A stretch of 49,517 nt of DNA from Microbacterium salitolerans (GCF_019720895.1 NZ_JAHKSH010000009.1:1-49517); one strand, 5' to 3'. Positions 34,585 through 44,538 are shown, counted from the first letter of the stretch. Notes: a model not told the origin generated them from the letters alone. Numbers and translations: made by a program.

Positions 34585-34682
34585 GACGGCTCTCCGCGTG
34601 ACGGCACCCAGGCCAACTCCCCCAGGACGGAAACGTAGCAAGGGTAACCGGGCTCTGCCGGGTGCGCGGAGAGTCCTTTTTT
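34585..34682 (+). ncRNA. ffs: Signal recognition particle RNA, small bacterial (4.5S) type
   Basis: About 97 bases. Outer stem CTCTCCGCG (34589-34597) with CGCGGAGAG (34665-34673), an interior with the SRP54-binding asymmetric loop, and the conserved GGACGGAAACGTAGCA tip (GGAA tetraloop). The run of six T after the outer stem (34677-34682) ends transcription. It pairs with Ffh to target membrane proteins. Exact ends are estimates. Confidence 0.9.
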
Positions 34683-34695
34683 GTGCCCGAGAAGC

Positions 34696-34721
34696 GGGCG
34701 CCGAGACGCGCCGCGGCGCCC
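34696..34721 (-). terminator. Possible terminator of the GH30 gene
   Basis: Stem GGGCGCC (34696-34702) with GGCGCCC (34715-34721), 16 bases after the minus-strand stop codon; no T run. Confidence 0.45.
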
Positions 34722-34736
34722 CGGCACCCGACCGGT

Positions 34737-37148
34737 TCAACGACTGTTTCCGTGCGGGAACGTCACGCGATACTCCACGACGTCGCCGTCGGCGGACGTG
34801 ACCGTGACCGTGGCCTCGCGATGCGGCAGCCGCGCCTGCGACACGTCGACCCGCGCGCGCGGATCGTGCGCCTCGGCGGCGACCTCCGGGACGTGGATCC
34901 CGCGGTACCCGCGCACGCTGTACTCCGTCGTGTCGGGCGCGAAGCCCGGGACGGGCTCGCCGTCGAGCGTCAGCGCGTCGAGCGTGGCGTCGGATCCGTC
35001 GATGCGCGCGAACGTCCACGCCTGATTGGCGCCGTTGTTGGCGGGCCACGTGCCGACGGGGGAGCCGTCTGCCGTCGACTGGCCGCCCACGTCGAGGGAC
35101 TCGGCGGTGTCGGCGCTGACCAGGCTCCAGGTGCGGCCGTCGGTCGTCGTCGGAATCCAGTGCTGGGCCGGATCCGCGGCGTCCGGGGAGGCGAGCGCGG
35201 TTCCGCCGCCTTCTCGCGCGGCGAGGGCGTGGCCGTCGCCGTCCGTCAGCAGCACCCGCTCGCGGTTCGTGACGCCGTCGGTGAGGCGATCGATCGTCCA
35301 GCCCTGACCCGCGGCGAACGGATCCGCCGCCGCCGTCTCGATCGTCGCGCCCGCTTCCGCGTCCGCGTCGGCCGCGGTCAGCGCCTTGTCGCTCTGCCTG
35401 CCCGTGACGACGTAGCTCTCGCCGTCGACGACCGGAGCGGCGTCCTCCGCGACACCGGTCACGCCATCGACGACGAGGGTCGTGACCGACTTGGCAGGGA
35501 CGGCGACCGATGCGCTCGCCGCGTCGGCGTCGATCGCGATCGGCTCTCCCTCGACGAGCGCGTTCGCGGTGGGGTCCTCCGCGGGCGACTCGGTCGTGAT
35601 GATCGGGGTGATCGTCGCGCCCGGAGCGATCTCGCCGAACTTCGACAGGTCGATCTCGAGCGTGCGGCCCGCCGCGGAGTCGTTCACGTGCACGAGCGTG
35701 GCGCCGTCGCCCGACGCGTCGAGCGCGGCGGTCGTGCGGTCGTCGCCCGCCGGGATGAAGCGGTCGCCTGGTCCGATGTGGTGGGTGAAGTTGCGCACCG
35801 TGTTGAACTTGGCGTTCGTGAGGACTCGGCATGACGGATCCGCGTCGCCGTCGGCGATGCGCCGCACCGAGTCGCCGTTCTCATCGCAGTCGAAGTCGAT
35901 GAAGACGCTGCCCCAGTTGAGATCCTCGACGCGCTCCATGTTGTAGGTGTCCTCGACCGGCTGCCAGAACACCCAGGCATTCGGCTCGAGCTCGCGCATG
36001 TCGTCGACGATGCGCGTCGCCATGCCGATGCCGTTGTCGATGTTCGTGAGGTTGAAGCCCGTGCCGTCCCAGTCGCCCTCGACCTCGCTCATCCAGAGGC
36101 GCGTGTCCTCGGCCTTCGCGAGGTCGCGGACGACGACGCGGTCGCCCGTGCCGTAGGTGTGCACGTTCATCTGGTCGACGGCGGCCTTCGCCTCGTCGCC
36201 GTAGGTGCGCCAGTTGCGAGCGAAGGTCGTCGGATTGGTCTCGTCCATCGCCGCGATCTCGACGTCGGATCCGCCCTCCGCGAGCCGGGCGTCCAGGGCG
36301 CGGATCACCTGGTCCTGCATCTCGGGCCCGATGTGAGCGCCTTCCTGTCGGCTCGACGACGTCGGCCAACCGTCCTCGCCGAGCCACGTCGCCCAGTAGT
36401 CGGTGTTGGGCTCGTTGAACGGGTCGAGCGTCGAGAACTCGATGCCGTGCTCCTGCTCGATGTGCTCCGTCACGGTCGCGAGATATCCCGCGAAGTCGTC
36501 GACGCTCTCGGGCGCCAGCTGCTCCGCGGATCCGTCGCCGATCCCGCCCGAGACGAAGCCGCTCTCGGTGAGGAAGTAGGGCGGCGAATTGCTGAAGGCC
36601 TCCCACACGACATCGTCGCGCGCCGAGGACAGGGCGTCGATCCACCAGCGCTGCGTCTCATCGGCGGTGAGGTCGTAGTGGGCGGGGTCGTCGGCATCCC
36701 AGGCCGCGGCGTAGCGCTCGCGATCGGCGAACGACGACGTGACCTCGCCGTCGCCGTCACGGGCGCCGAGATCGGGGTTCCACCACCCGTCGACGGCGCC
36801 CCCGGGGCGGAGGTACGGCGGGACATCGGTCGCGTTGCCGCCCCCGATGTTGTAGCGCGCGATGTTGAGATTGAGGCCCTCCTCGCCGAACACCGCGTCG
36901 AAGAGGTCCTGGCGCACGTCCTCGGGGTAGCCGCCGGTCGCGTTCGCGAACCACACGAGGCTCGTGCCCCACCCCTGGAACGCGGGCCCCTGATAGGCGG
37001 GGTTCGGTGCGATGGACACCGTGTCGGCGTCATCGGCCGTGGCGGGCGCGGCCGCGACCAGCGCGCCTCCCGCGGCGAGGGCGGCGCATGCCGCGAGGGC
37101 GGCGCATGCCGCGAGGGCGGTGCTGCGTCGGAATCGGGTGGACCTCAT
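34737..37148 (-). CDS. Secreted GH30 glycoside hydrolase, endo-beta-1,6-galactanase-like
   Basis: 803 residues. Signal peptide 1 to about 38 (cleavage near APATA-DD), GH30 barrel starting FQGWGTSLVWFANATGG (58-73), acid/base Glu246 (DPFNEPN) and nucleophile Glu355 (WMSEVEGDW), a beta-sandwich domain (to about 565), a ricin-type lectin module with QHW and QAW repeats (about 575-716) and a C-terminal Ig-like module. The N-terminal signature fits the beta-1,6-galactanase subfamily, suggesting use of plant arabinogalactan side chains; substrate is inference. ATG behind AAGGGA; the 20 extra codons upstream would cross the operator. Likely controlled by a LacI-family repressor at 37173-37190. Confidence 0.92.
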   Translation of the reverse strand: MRSTRFRRSTALAACAALAACAALAAGGALVAAAPATADDADTVSIAPNPAYQGPAFQGWGTSLVWFANATGGYPEDVRQDLFDAVFGEEGLNLNIARYNIGGGNATDVPPYLRPGGAVDGWWNPDLGARDGDGEVTSSFADRERYAAAWDADDPAHYDLTADETQRWWIDALSSARDDVVWEAFSNSPPYFLTESGFVSGGIGDGSAEQLAPESVDDFAGYLATVTEHIEQEHGIEFSTLDPFNEPNTDYWATWLGEDGWPTSSSRQEGAHIGPEMQDQVIRALDARLAEGGSDVEIAAMDETNPTTFARNWRTYGDEAKAAVDQMNVHTYGTGDRVVVRDLAKAEDTRLWMSEVEGDWDGTGFNLTNIDNGIGMATRIVDDMRELEPNAWVFWQPVEDTYNMERVEDLNWGSVFIDFDCDENGDSVRRIADGDADPSCRVLTNAKFNTVRNFTHHIGPGDRFIPAGDDRTTAALDASGDGATLVHVNDSAAGRTLEIDLSKFGEIAPGATITPIITTESPAEDPTANALVEGEPIAIDADAASASVAVPAKSVTTLVVDGVTGVAEDAAPVVDGESYVVTGRQSDKALTAADADAEAGATIETAAADPFAAGQGWTIDRLTDGVTNRERVLLTDGDGHALAAREGGGTALASPDAADPAQHWIPTTTDGRTWSLVSADTAESLDVGGQSTADGSPVGTWPANNGANQAWTFARIDGSDATLDALTLDGEPVPGFAPDTTEYSVRGYRGIHVPEVAAEAHDPRARVDVSQARLPHREATVTVTSADGDVVEYRVTFPHGNSR
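37075..37121 (-). repeat. Tandem 18-bp repeat within the GH30 signal peptide
   Basis: Two perfect copies of an 18-bp unit (37075-37092 and 37093-37110) and 10-11 bases of a third. Each copy encodes six residues (reading as LAACAA on the minus strand), lengthening the hydrophobic core of the signal peptide in frame. Confidence 0.85.
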
Positions 37149-37172
37149 CGTCGTCCCTTCGTCGAGTGAGCC

Positions 37173-37190
37173 GATGTTTGCGCAAACATC
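37173..37190. promoter_or_regulatory. LacI-family operator upstream of the GH30 gene
   Basis: GATGTTTGCGCAAACATC, a perfect 18-bp palindrome with the central CG and TTGCGCAA core of LacI/GalR-family sites, 24 bases before the GH30 ATG. No lacI gene is in the window, so the repressor lies elsewhere. Confidence 0.8.
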
Positions 37191-37355
37191 CCGTGCGCAG
37201 ATCGACATCGGCGCGCGCGTCGTCGTCGGCGCCCGCGAGCGCCACTATGCCGGGTTCTGCGACGCGACCGCAACGGGCGACCCGGCGTACACGCGCCTCA
37301 CTGCGATGTCCGATTTCCGCCAGCCGGCACCCCGCTCGCGTGCGACGCTGGACGC

Positions 37356-38828
37356 ATGACGACGCCACAGATGTTCGACGAGCGGTATCGCGCCGTGAGC
37401 GCGCGGGATCGCCGCTTCGACGGGCAGTTCGTCACGGCCGTGCGGACGACGGGCATCTACTGCCGCCCGAGCTGCCCCGCGCGCACCCCGAAGCCGCAGA
37501 ACGTCGACTTCTATCCGACATCCGCGGCGGCGCACGAGGCCGGCTTTCGCGCCTGCAAGAGGTGTCTGCCCGACGCCGCCCCCGGATCGCCGCAGTGGGA
37601 CGCGCGCGGAGACACGGCGGCCCGCGCGATGCGGCTCATCCAGGCGGGCGTGGTCGACCGTGAGGGCGTCGCGGGGCTGGCGCGGCGGCTCGGCTACTCC
37701 GAGCGCCACCTCGGCCGGCTGCTGGGCGACGAGCTCGGCGCGGGGCCGCTCGCCCTCGCCCGCGCCCAGCGGGCGCACACGGCGCGGCTGCTCCTGACCG
37801 ACACGGATCTCTCCGCGAGCGACGTCGCGTTCGCCGCGGGCTTCGCGAGCGTGCGCCAGTTCAACGACACGGTGCGGGAGGTGTTCGGCGTGACGCCGTC
37901 CGACCTGCGCGCGCGGGGCGCCCGGCACCGCGTCGCCGGCACCGCCGGCGCGATCACCCTCGCGCTCCCCGTGCGCGAGCCGTTCGACGTCGGCGGCGTC
38001 TTCGCGTGGATGGCCCCGCGGTCGCTCGCGGGCGTGGAGGAATCGGACGCGGCGAGCTTCGCGCGCACCCTCCGCCTCGCGCACGGATCCGCCTGGTTCC
38101 GAGTGCACCGCGCCGACCGACTCATCCTCACGGCCCATCTCGAAGACCTCCGCGACCTCGGCGCGCTCGTCTCGATCGTGCGCCGACTGTTCGACCTCGA
38201 CGCCGACCCGCACGCGATCGACGGAGCCCTCCGGCAGCATGCCGAGCTCGCGCCGCTCGTCGCTGAGACGCCGGGGATCCGGGTGCCGGGCGCCGCCGAC
38301 CCGCACGAGATGCTCATGCGCGCGATGGTCGGCCAGCAGATCTCGGTCGCCGCCGCCCGCACGCATCTCTCGCGTCTCGCAGACGCGCTCGGGGATCGGA
38401 TCCGCATCGCGGGCGCCGAGCGGATCCTCTTCCCGACGTCCGCCCAGATCGCGTCGCGCGGGCACGAGGTGCTGCGCGGGCCAGCGAAGCGCGTGCAGGC
38501 GATCATCGGGGCCGCCGAGGCGCTCGCCGCGGGGGACCTCGTGCTCACAGAGGCCGACGACGCGGGCGAGCAGCGTCGTGCGCTCCTCGCGATGCCGGGA
38601 ATCGGTGCGTGGACAGCCGACTACGTGCGCATGCGCGTCGCCCACGATCCCGACGTCCTCCTGCCCGGCGACCTCGTGCTGCGTCAGGGAGCCGCCCTCG
38701 CCGGCGCTCCCGCGGATCCGGCGCCGCTCGCCGCGTGGGCGGAACGACTTGCTCCCTGGCGCTCCTACGCCAGCGCGCACTTCTGGAGCCGCGCGCTCGC
38801 CGCACGACCCCTCACGAAAGGACCCTGA
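37356..38828 (+). CDS. Ada-AlkA fusion: methyl-phosphotriester acceptor/AraC regulator plus 3-methyladenine DNA glycosylase
   Basis: 490 residues in four parts: Ada metal-binding domain with C36, C40, C67, C70 (C36 would take the methyl group from phosphotriesters), an AraC helix-turn-helix (about 85-185), an AlkA N-terminal domain (about 195-310) and a HhH-GPD glycosylase domain (about 315-480) with [12 protein letters not shown] hairpin and the catalytic Asp in [11 protein letters not shown]. Methylation of the first domain should turn it into an activator. ogt follows after one base. ATG is six bases after GACGCTGG, probably leaderless. Common fusion in Actinobacteria. Confidence 0.94.
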   Translation: MTTPQMFDERYRAVSARDRRFDGQFVTAVRTTGIYCRPSCPARTPKPQNVDFYPTSAAAHEAGFRACKRCLPDAAPGSPQWDARGDTAARAMRLIQAGVVDREGVAGLARRLGYSERHLGRLLGDELGAGPLALARAQRAHTARLLLTDTDLSASDVAFAAGFASVRQFNDTVREVFGVTPSDLRARGARHRVAGTAGAITLALPVREPFDVGGVFAWMAPRSLAGVEESDAASFARTLRLAHGSAWFRVHRADRLILTAHLEDLRDLGALVSIVRRLFDLDADPHAIDGALRQHAELAPLVAETPGIRVPGAADPHEMLMRAMVGQQISVAAARTHLSRLADALGDRIRIAGAERILFPTSAQIASRGHEVLRGPAKRVQAIIGAAEALAAGDLVLTEADDAGEQRRALLAMPGIGAWTADYVRMRVAHDPDVLLPGDLVLRQGAALAGAPADPAPLAAWAERLAPWRSYASAHFWSRALAARPLTKGP

Positions 38829-38829
38829 C

Positions 38830-39315
38830 ATGGCCACCTTCGCTCGACTCGAGACCGCCGACGGCCCCTTCTCGCTCATCGAAGACGACGGATCCGTCCT
38901 CGCGTCCGGCTGGACCGACGATGTCGACCAGCTGCGCGCGCGGATCCACCCCTCGCTGCGGCCGCAGGACGTCGCGCCCGGGGAGTCCGACGCGGCGGAT
39001 GCGGTGCGCGCCTACTACGGCGGCGACCTCAAGGCGATCCGCGCCGTGCGCGTGCGTCAGCACGGCACCGATCTGCAGGCGCGCGGATGGGAGGCGCTGC
39101 GCGAGATCGTGCCCGGATCGCCCCTCACCTACACCGAATTCGCCGCGGCCCTCGGCTCCCCGAGGGCGGTGCGCGCCGCCGCCTCGATCTGCGCGCGCAA
39201 CGCTCCCGCGCTGTTCGTGCCGTGTCATCGCGTGCTCCGGGGCGACGGATCTCTCGGAGGATTCGCGTGGGGGACCCCGGTCAAGCGCGCCCTCCTCGAT
39301 CGCGAGAGCCGCTGA
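38830..39315 (+). CDS. ogt: Methylated-DNA-[protein]-cysteine S-methyltransferase
   Basis: 161 residues; suicide repair of O6-alkylguanine. The acceptor Cys is in [12 protein letters not shown], preceded by the helix-turn-helix with [18 protein letters not shown] and the Asn of CARNAP. ATG behind AAAGGA and one base after the Ada-AlkA stop, so the pair forms an adaptive-response operon. Confidence 0.95.
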   Translation: MATFARLETADGPFSLIEDDGSVLASGWTDDVDQLRARIHPSLRPQDVAPGESDAADAVRAYYGGDLKAIRAVRVRQHGTDLQARGWEALREIVPGSPLTYTEFAAALGSPRAVRAAASICARNAPALFVPCHRVLRGDGSLGGFAWGTPVKRALLDRESR

Positions 39316-39341
39316 CCATTCCGCACGTGCGCCGGCGCCGG

Positions 39342-39347
39342 TAGGTT
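39342..39347 (+). promoter_or_regulatory. -10 box TAGGTT of pta (leaderless)
   Basis: TAGGTTGGGTCC then GTG: six bases between box and start. Confidence 0.55.
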
Positions 39348-39353
39348 GGGTCC

Positions 39354-41459
39354 GTGGCGAGAAGCATCTACATCACGTCCGCGGAGGGGCACTCCGGCAA
39401 GTCGACGATCGCGCTCGGAGTGCTCGATTCGCTGAGCCGCGTCGCGCCGCGTGTCGGGGTGTTCCGGACGATCGCGCGGTCGATCTCCGAGCGCGACTAC
39501 GTGCTCGAGATGCTGCTCGACCACGACGGCGTCGACCTCTCGTACGACGAGTGCGTCGGCGTCACCTACGACGACGTGCGGGCGGATCCCGAGCGGGCGC
39601 TCGCCGAGGTCGTCGAGCGCTTCAAGCGGGTCGAGGCGCAGTGCGACGCGGTCGTCGTGCTCGGCAGCGACTACACCGACGTCGGCAGCCCGGCCGAGCT
39701 CGCCGTCAACGCGCGCATCGCCGCGAATCTCGGCACGCCCGTCCTCCTCGTGCTCGGCGGCCGCCAGCAGCAGGGCCAGATGGAGGCGCTCGGCGTGACG
39801 GCCGCGCGCTCGCCGCAGCAGATGGGGCAGATCGCGTCGCTCGCGGTCGGCGAACTGCGTCGCAGCAACGTCGAGCTCGCGGCGACGATCGTCAACCGGG
39901 CCGACGAGGAGTGCGCCGACGAGATCCTGGACGCCATCCGGGAGCACACCCCCGACGCCCCGGCGTGGGCGCTGCCGGAGGATCGTCTCCTCGTCGCCCC
40001 GACGATGGGCGACATCCTGCGATCGGTCGACGGCGAGCTCGTCAAGGGCGACGAGACGCTCCTCAGCCGCGAGGCGCTGGGCGTGACGGTCGCGGCGATG
40101 TCGATGGTCAACGTGCTCCCGCGCCTGCACGAGGGCGATGTGGTCATCATCCCCGCCGACCGCAGCGACGCCCTCCTCGCGACCCTCACGGCGAACAGCT
40201 CCGGGACGTTCCCGTCGCTCGCCGGCATCGTCCTGAACGGCGCGTTCGAGGTTCCCGAGGTCATGCAGCGCCTCATCGAGGGGCTCGCGTCGTCGATCCC
40301 GATCATCCGGGCGAAGGGCGATACCTACGCCACGGCGGTGCGCATCATGAACACGCGCGGCCGGCTCGCGGCGTCGAGTGCGCAGCGCTACAACCGTGCG
40401 CTGAGCCTGTTCGACCAGAACGTCGACATCGCCGAGCTCACGCGCGTGCTCGGCGTCGCGCGCGCGACGGTCGTGACGCCGCTGATGTTCGAGTACCAGC
40501 TCCTCGAGCGAGCGCGCGGCGACACGAAGCACATCGTCCTGCCCGAGGGCGACGACGACAGGATCCTCCGCGCCGCCGCCGTTCTTCTCGAACGGGGCGT
40601 CGCGAAGCTCACGATCCTCGGCGAGCCGTTCGAGGTGCGCGCTCGCGCCATCGAGCTGGGCCTCGACATCGCCGGCGCCGACGTGCTCAGCTCCTTCGAC
40701 CCCGCGCACGTGCACAGGTTCGCGACGGAGTACGTGCGGCTGCGCGCCCACAAGGGCGTCACGTACGAGAAGGCGGCGGATCTCGTCACCGACGTGTCGT
40801 ACTTCGGCACCATGATGGTGCACCTGGGCCTTGCCGACGGCATGGTCTCGGGGGCCGCGCACACGACGGCGCACACGATCCGGCCGTCGTTCGAGGTCAT
40901 CAAGACGCGGCCGGACGTGTCGGTCGTGTCGAGCGTGTTCCTCATGGCGCTCGCCGATCGCGTGCTCGTCTACGGCGACTGCGCTGTCGTGCCGGACCCG
41001 TCGAGCACCCAGCTCGCCGACATCGCGATCTCGTCGGCCGCGACGGCGCGGCAGTTCGGCATCGATCCGCGCGTCGCGATGCTGTCCTATTCGACGGGGG
41101 AGTCGGGCACGGGGGTCGACGTCGACAAGGTGCGCGAGGCCACGGCGCTGGCCCGCGAGCGCGCGCCCGAGCTCCCGATCGAGGGGCCGATTCAGTACGA
41201 CGCGGCCGCCGACGCCGCGGTGGCAAAGGCGAAGATGCCCGAGTCGGCCGTGGCAGGGCGCGCGACGGTGTTCGTGTTCCCCGACCTCAACACGGGCAAC
41301 AACACGTACAAGGCGGTGCAGCGCTCGGCCGGGGCGGTCGCGATCGGGCCGGTCCTGCAGGGGCTCAACAAGCCGATCAACGATCTCTCGCGCGGTGCGC
41401 TCGTCGACGACATCGTCAACACGGTCGCCATCACCGCGATCCAGGCCCAGGGGAGCTGA
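39354..41459 (+). CDS. pta: Phosphate acetyltransferase, long form
   Basis: Acetyl-CoA plus phosphate to acetyl phosphate. 701 residues, the long Pta type: N-terminal P-loop domain (ITSAEGHSGKSTIALG, about 7-22), a DRTGG domain (about 210-320) and the catalytic PTA domain (about 370-695) with ILPEGDDDRILRA and FPDLNTGNNTYK. GTG start, leaderless. ackA begins five bases after its stop: a classic acetate overflow and acetate activation pair. Confidence 0.97.
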   Translation: MARSIYITSAEGHSGKSTIALGVLDSLSRVAPRVGVFRTIARSISERDYVLEMLLDHDGVDLSYDECVGVTYDDVRADPERALAEVVERFKRVEAQCDAVVVLGSDYTDVGSPAELAVNARIAANLGTPVLLVLGGRQQQGQMEALGVTAARSPQQMGQIASLAVGELRRSNVELAATIVNRADEECADEILDAIREHTPDAPAWALPEDRLLVAPTMGDILRSVDGELVKGDETLLSREALGVTVAAMSMVNVLPRLHEGDVVIIPADRSDALLATLTANSSGTFPSLAGIVLNGAFEVPEVMQRLIEGLASSIPIIRAKGDTYATAVRIMNTRGRLAASSAQRYNRALSLFDQNVDIAELTRVLGVARATVVTPLMFEYQLLERARGDTKHIVLPEGDDDRILRAAAVLLERGVAKLTILGEPFEVRARAIELGLDIAGADVLSSFDPAHVHRFATEYVRLRAHKGVTYEKAADLVTDVSYFGTMMVHLGLADGMVSGAAHTTAHTIRPSFEVIKTRPDVSVVSSVFLMALADRVLVYGDCAVVPDPSSTQLADIAISSAATARQFGIDPRVAMLSYSTGESGTGVDVDKVREATALARERAPELPIEGPIQYDAAADAAVAKAKMPESAVAGRATVFVFPDLNTGNNTYKAVQRSAGAVAIGPVLQGLNKPINDLSRGALVDDIVNTVAITAIQAQGS

Positions 41460-41464
41460 CCACC

Positions 41465-42700
41465 ATGAGCGTCGTCCTCGTCGTCAACAGCGGATCCTCG
41501 TCCTTCAAGTACCAGCTGATCGACATGCTCGGCGAGCGCGTGCTCGCGTCGGGGCTCGTCGAGCGCATCGGCGAGGCTCACGGGCGCGCCCTGCACACGG
41601 TTCGGCACCACGCGGATCCGGAGGAGCCGTCGATCGCGCTCGACCGGGTGACGCACGAGATCTCGCGCCAGATCCCGGATCACACGACCGGCTTCCAGGT
41701 CATGCTCGATGCGTTCGCCGAACACGGCCCGTCCCTCGCCGAGCACGCCCCGACGGTCGTCGGGCACCGAGTCGTGCACGGCGGCGCGCGCTTCTTCGAG
41801 GCGACCGTCGTCGACGACCTCGTCGAGATCAACATCGACGAGCTGTCGGTGCTCGCCCCGCTGCACAATCCGGGAGCGCTGCAGGGCATCCGCGCCGCGC
41901 GGTCGGCATTCAGAGACATCCCGCACGTGGCGGTGTTCGACACGGCGTTCCACCAGACCATGCCTCCCGAGGCCTACACATACGCGATCGATCGCGACCT
42001 CGCGGCGCGCCACCGGATCCGCCGATACGGCTTCCACGGCACGAGCCACAAGTACGTGAGCGAGACGGCGGCCGCACACGTCGACCGCCCGCTCGACGAG
42101 CTCAAGCAGATCGTGTTCCACCTCGGCAACGGGGCCTCGGTCACCGCGATCGACGGCGGGAGGTCCGTCGCGACGTCGATGGGGTTCACTCCGCTCGAGG
42201 GGCTCGTCATGGGAACGCGCTCCGGCGACCTCGATCCCGCGATCCTGCTGCACCTCCAGCGGCGCGCCGGTCTCGACGTCGACGAGATCGACCGGCTGCT
42301 CAACAAGGAGAGCGGGCTGCTCGGTCTCGGGGGAGCGAGCGACATGCGCGACCTCATCGCGCAGAGCGACGCCGGCGACGAGCAGGCGCAGCTCGCGCTC
42401 GACGTGTACGCCCACCGCCTGCGCTCCTACGCGGGCGCGTACATCGCGGTGCTGGGCGGCGTCGACGTCATCGCGTTCACGGCGGGCGTCGGGGAGAACT
42501 CACCCGGCGTGCGCGAGGCCGCGCTCGACACCCTCGGCTTCCTCGGGGTCCGCGTCGACCGGTCCCGCAACGAGGCCGCTCCGCGTGGAGAGGTCACGCG
42601 GATCTCGACGGACGACTCCGCCGTCACGGTGCTCATCGTCCCGACCGACGAGGAACTCGAGATCGCACGCCAGTCGCTCGAGCGCGTCGCTCAGCTCTGA
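41465..42700 (+). CDS. ackA: Acetate kinase
   Basis: 411 residues of the ASKHA fold: N-terminal VVNSGSSSFKYQL, the catalytic-site segments VGHRVVHGG, FDTAFHQTMPPEAY, and RRYGFHGTSHKYV, and the nucleotide-binding HLGNGASVTAI and FTAGVGENSP. Makes ATP from acetyl phosphate. ATG behind GGGGAG, which lies inside the end of pta. Confidence 0.97.
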   Translation: MSVVLVVNSGSSSFKYQLIDMLGERVLASGLVERIGEAHGRALHTVRHHADPEEPSIALDRVTHEISRQIPDHTTGFQVMLDAFAEHGPSLAEHAPTVVGHRVVHGGARFFEATVVDDLVEINIDELSVLAPLHNPGALQGIRAARSAFRDIPHVAVFDTAFHQTMPPEAYTYAIDRDLAARHRIRRYGFHGTSHKYVSETAAAHVDRPLDELKQIVFHLGNGASVTAIDGGRSVATSMGFTPLEGLVMGTRSGDLDPAILLHLQRRAGLDVDEIDRLLNKESGLLGLGGASDMRDLIAQSDAGDEQAQLALDVYAHRLRSYAGAYIAVLGGVDVIAFTAGVGENSPGVREAALDTLGFLGVRVDRSRNEAAPRGEVTRISTDDSAVTVLIVPTDEELEIARQSLERVAQL

Positions 42701-42717
42701 CGGCAGGATGGAAGGTG

Positions 42718-44523
42718 ATGCCTGAACTCACCTCGCCCTTCGTCTCCCCGTCCTCGTTCACCACGCGCCCGACGCTGCGCGGGAACTTCGGCATGGCGGG
42801 ATCCACGCACTGGATCGCGTCCTCGGTCGCGCAGGCCGTGCTCGAGCGGGGAGGCAACGCCTTCGATGCCGCCACCGCCGCGGGGTTCGTGCTGCACGTC
42901 GTCGAGCCGCACCTCAACGGTCCCGGCGGCGACATGGTCGCGATCGCCGCTCCCGCGGGCGGGGATCCGCGCGTGCTCATGGGGCAGGGGCCGGCGCCTG
43001 CCGCCGCGAGCGTCGCCCGCTACCGCGCGGAGGGGCTCGATCTCGTCCCTGGATCGGGCGCGCTCGCCGCAGCCGTTCCCGGCGCGGTCGACGCGTGGCT
43101 CCTGCTGCTGCGCGACCACGGCACCTGGGAGGTCGACGAGGTGCTCGCCTACGCGATCCACTACGCGACGACAGGCCACGAGATCTCCGCGCAGCTCGCG
43201 ACGATGATCGACACGGTCGCCGACCTGTTCCGCGAGCACTGGCCCGCGTCGGCCGCGCAGTGGATGCCTGACGGATCCGCGCCCGCGCCCGGCACGGTGA
43301 TCCGGCGCCCCGAGTACGCCGAGACCCTGAGCCGCCTTGTGGCGAGTGCGAGCGGATCCACCCGCGAGGAGCGCATCGACGCCGTGCGCCGCGAGTGGGC
43401 GACGGGGTTCGTCGCGGACGCGATGCTCGCCGGGATGGCCGCCCCCCACCGCCACTCGACCGGCGGCGACCACGCCGGGGTCATGACCGCCGACGACATC
43501 GCTCGATTCGCGGCATCCTGGGAGCAGCCCGCGTCGACGACGTTCCGCGGCGTCGACGTCGTCAAGCAGAGGCTGTGGGGGCAGGGGCCCGCGCTCCTCA
43601 TCGCCCTCGCGCTGCTCGACGGATTCGACGACGACGAGATCGACCCGTCGACGCCCGAGGGCGCCCACCGCGTCCTCGAGGCCCTGAAGCTCGCACTCGC
43701 CGACCGTGACGCTCACTTCGGTGACGTCGACGACCCCGACGCGCTGCTGGCGCTGCTTCTCGATCCCGACCACCTCGCGCGCCGCCGCGCCCTCATCGGC
43801 GAGACGGCGTCGCACGAGTTCCGCCCGAGCGACGTGCCGGGACGCACGTCTTTCGTCCCGCCGCTCGCGCGGCCCGGAGATCTCGGCGCGGCCTCGGGCG
43901 GGGGAGAGCCGACCGTGTCGCCGGCGGGCCGCACGCGCGGCGACACGTGCCACCTCGACGTCGTCGACCGGTGGGGCAACATGATCTCGGCGACGCCCTC
44001 GGGCGGCTGGCTGCAGTCGTCTCCTCACATCCCCGGCCTCGGATTCTGCATGGGCACGCGCCTGCAGATGACCTGGCTCGACGAGTCGTCTCCTGCCGCG
44101 CTCCGCGGGGGCCGTCGACCGCGCACGACGCTCACGCCGACGGTCCTGCGGCGGGACGGCGTCGCGGTGTCCGCGCTCGGAAGCCCCGGCGGCGACCAGC
44201 AGGATCAGTGGCAGCTCCTCTACCTCCTGCGGACGATCGTGGGCGGCTACGAGCCGCAGCAGGCGATCGACGCGCCCGCCTTCCACACGACGTCGATGCC
44301 CGGATCCTTCTGGCCGCGCACGTGGACGCCCGGCGGCGCATACGTCGAGGGGCGCTTCCCACGCGAGTTCGTCGCCGGACTCGAGGCGCGCGGGCACGTC
44401 GTGACGGTCGGCGACGACTGGTCGGCCGGGCGCCTGTCGGCTGTCGCGCGCGATTCCGCGACGGGTCTGCTCCAGGCCGCGGCGAACCCTCGGGGCGCGC
44501 AGGGCTACGCCGTGGGGCGCTGA
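42718..44523 (+). CDS. Gamma-glutamyltransferase-like Ntn hydrolase
   Basis: 601 residues. N-terminal half with ERGGNAFDAATAAGFVLHVVEPHLNGPGGD, the signature of the family, and an autoprocessing site with candidate nucleophile Thr410 in RGDTCHLDVVDRWGNMIS. No signal peptide, so cytoplasmic, unlike secreted Ggt; the late SGG... oxyanion loop is replaced by SPGGDQQDQWQ. Members of this cytoplasmic group are poorly studied. The ATG is uncertain (a GTG one codon earlier is possible) and ribosome binding is weak. Seventeen bases after ackA, perhaps the same transcript. Confidence 0.87.
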   Translation: MPELTSPFVSPSSFTTRPTLRGNFGMAGSTHWIASSVAQAVLERGGNAFDAATAAGFVLHVVEPHLNGPGGDMVAIAAPAGGDPRVLMGQGPAPAAASVARYRAEGLDLVPGSGALAAAVPGAVDAWLLLLRDHGTWEVDEVLAYAIHYATTGHEISAQLATMIDTVADLFREHWPASAAQWMPDGSAPAPGTVIRRPEYAETLSRLVASASGSTREERIDAVRREWATGFVADAMLAGMAAPHRHSTGGDHAGVMTADDIARFAASWEQPASTTFRGVDVVKQRLWGQGPALLIALALLDGFDDDEIDPSTPEGAHRVLEALKLALADRDAHFGDVDDPDALLALLLDPDHLARRRALIGETASHEFRPSDVPGRTSFVPPLARPGDLGAASGGGEPTVSPAGRTRGDTCHLDVVDRWGNMISATPSGGWLQSSPHIPGLGFCMGTRLQMTWLDESSPAALRGGRRPRTTLTPTVLRRDGVAVSALGSPGGDQQDQWQLLYLLRTIVGGYEPQQAIDAPAFHTTSMPGSFWPRTWTPGGAYVEGRFPREFVAGLEARGHVVTVGDDWSAGRLSAVARDSATGLLQAAANPRGAQGYAVGR

Positions 44524-44538
44524 CCCCTCGTCATGCCC

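Noticed and set aside
38609-42700. Single plus-strand frame of 1363 codons seeming to fuse several genes
   Set aside because: Only its last 411 codons (ackA from 41465) are real; the rest runs out of frame through ogt and pta and gives Arg-rich nonsense.
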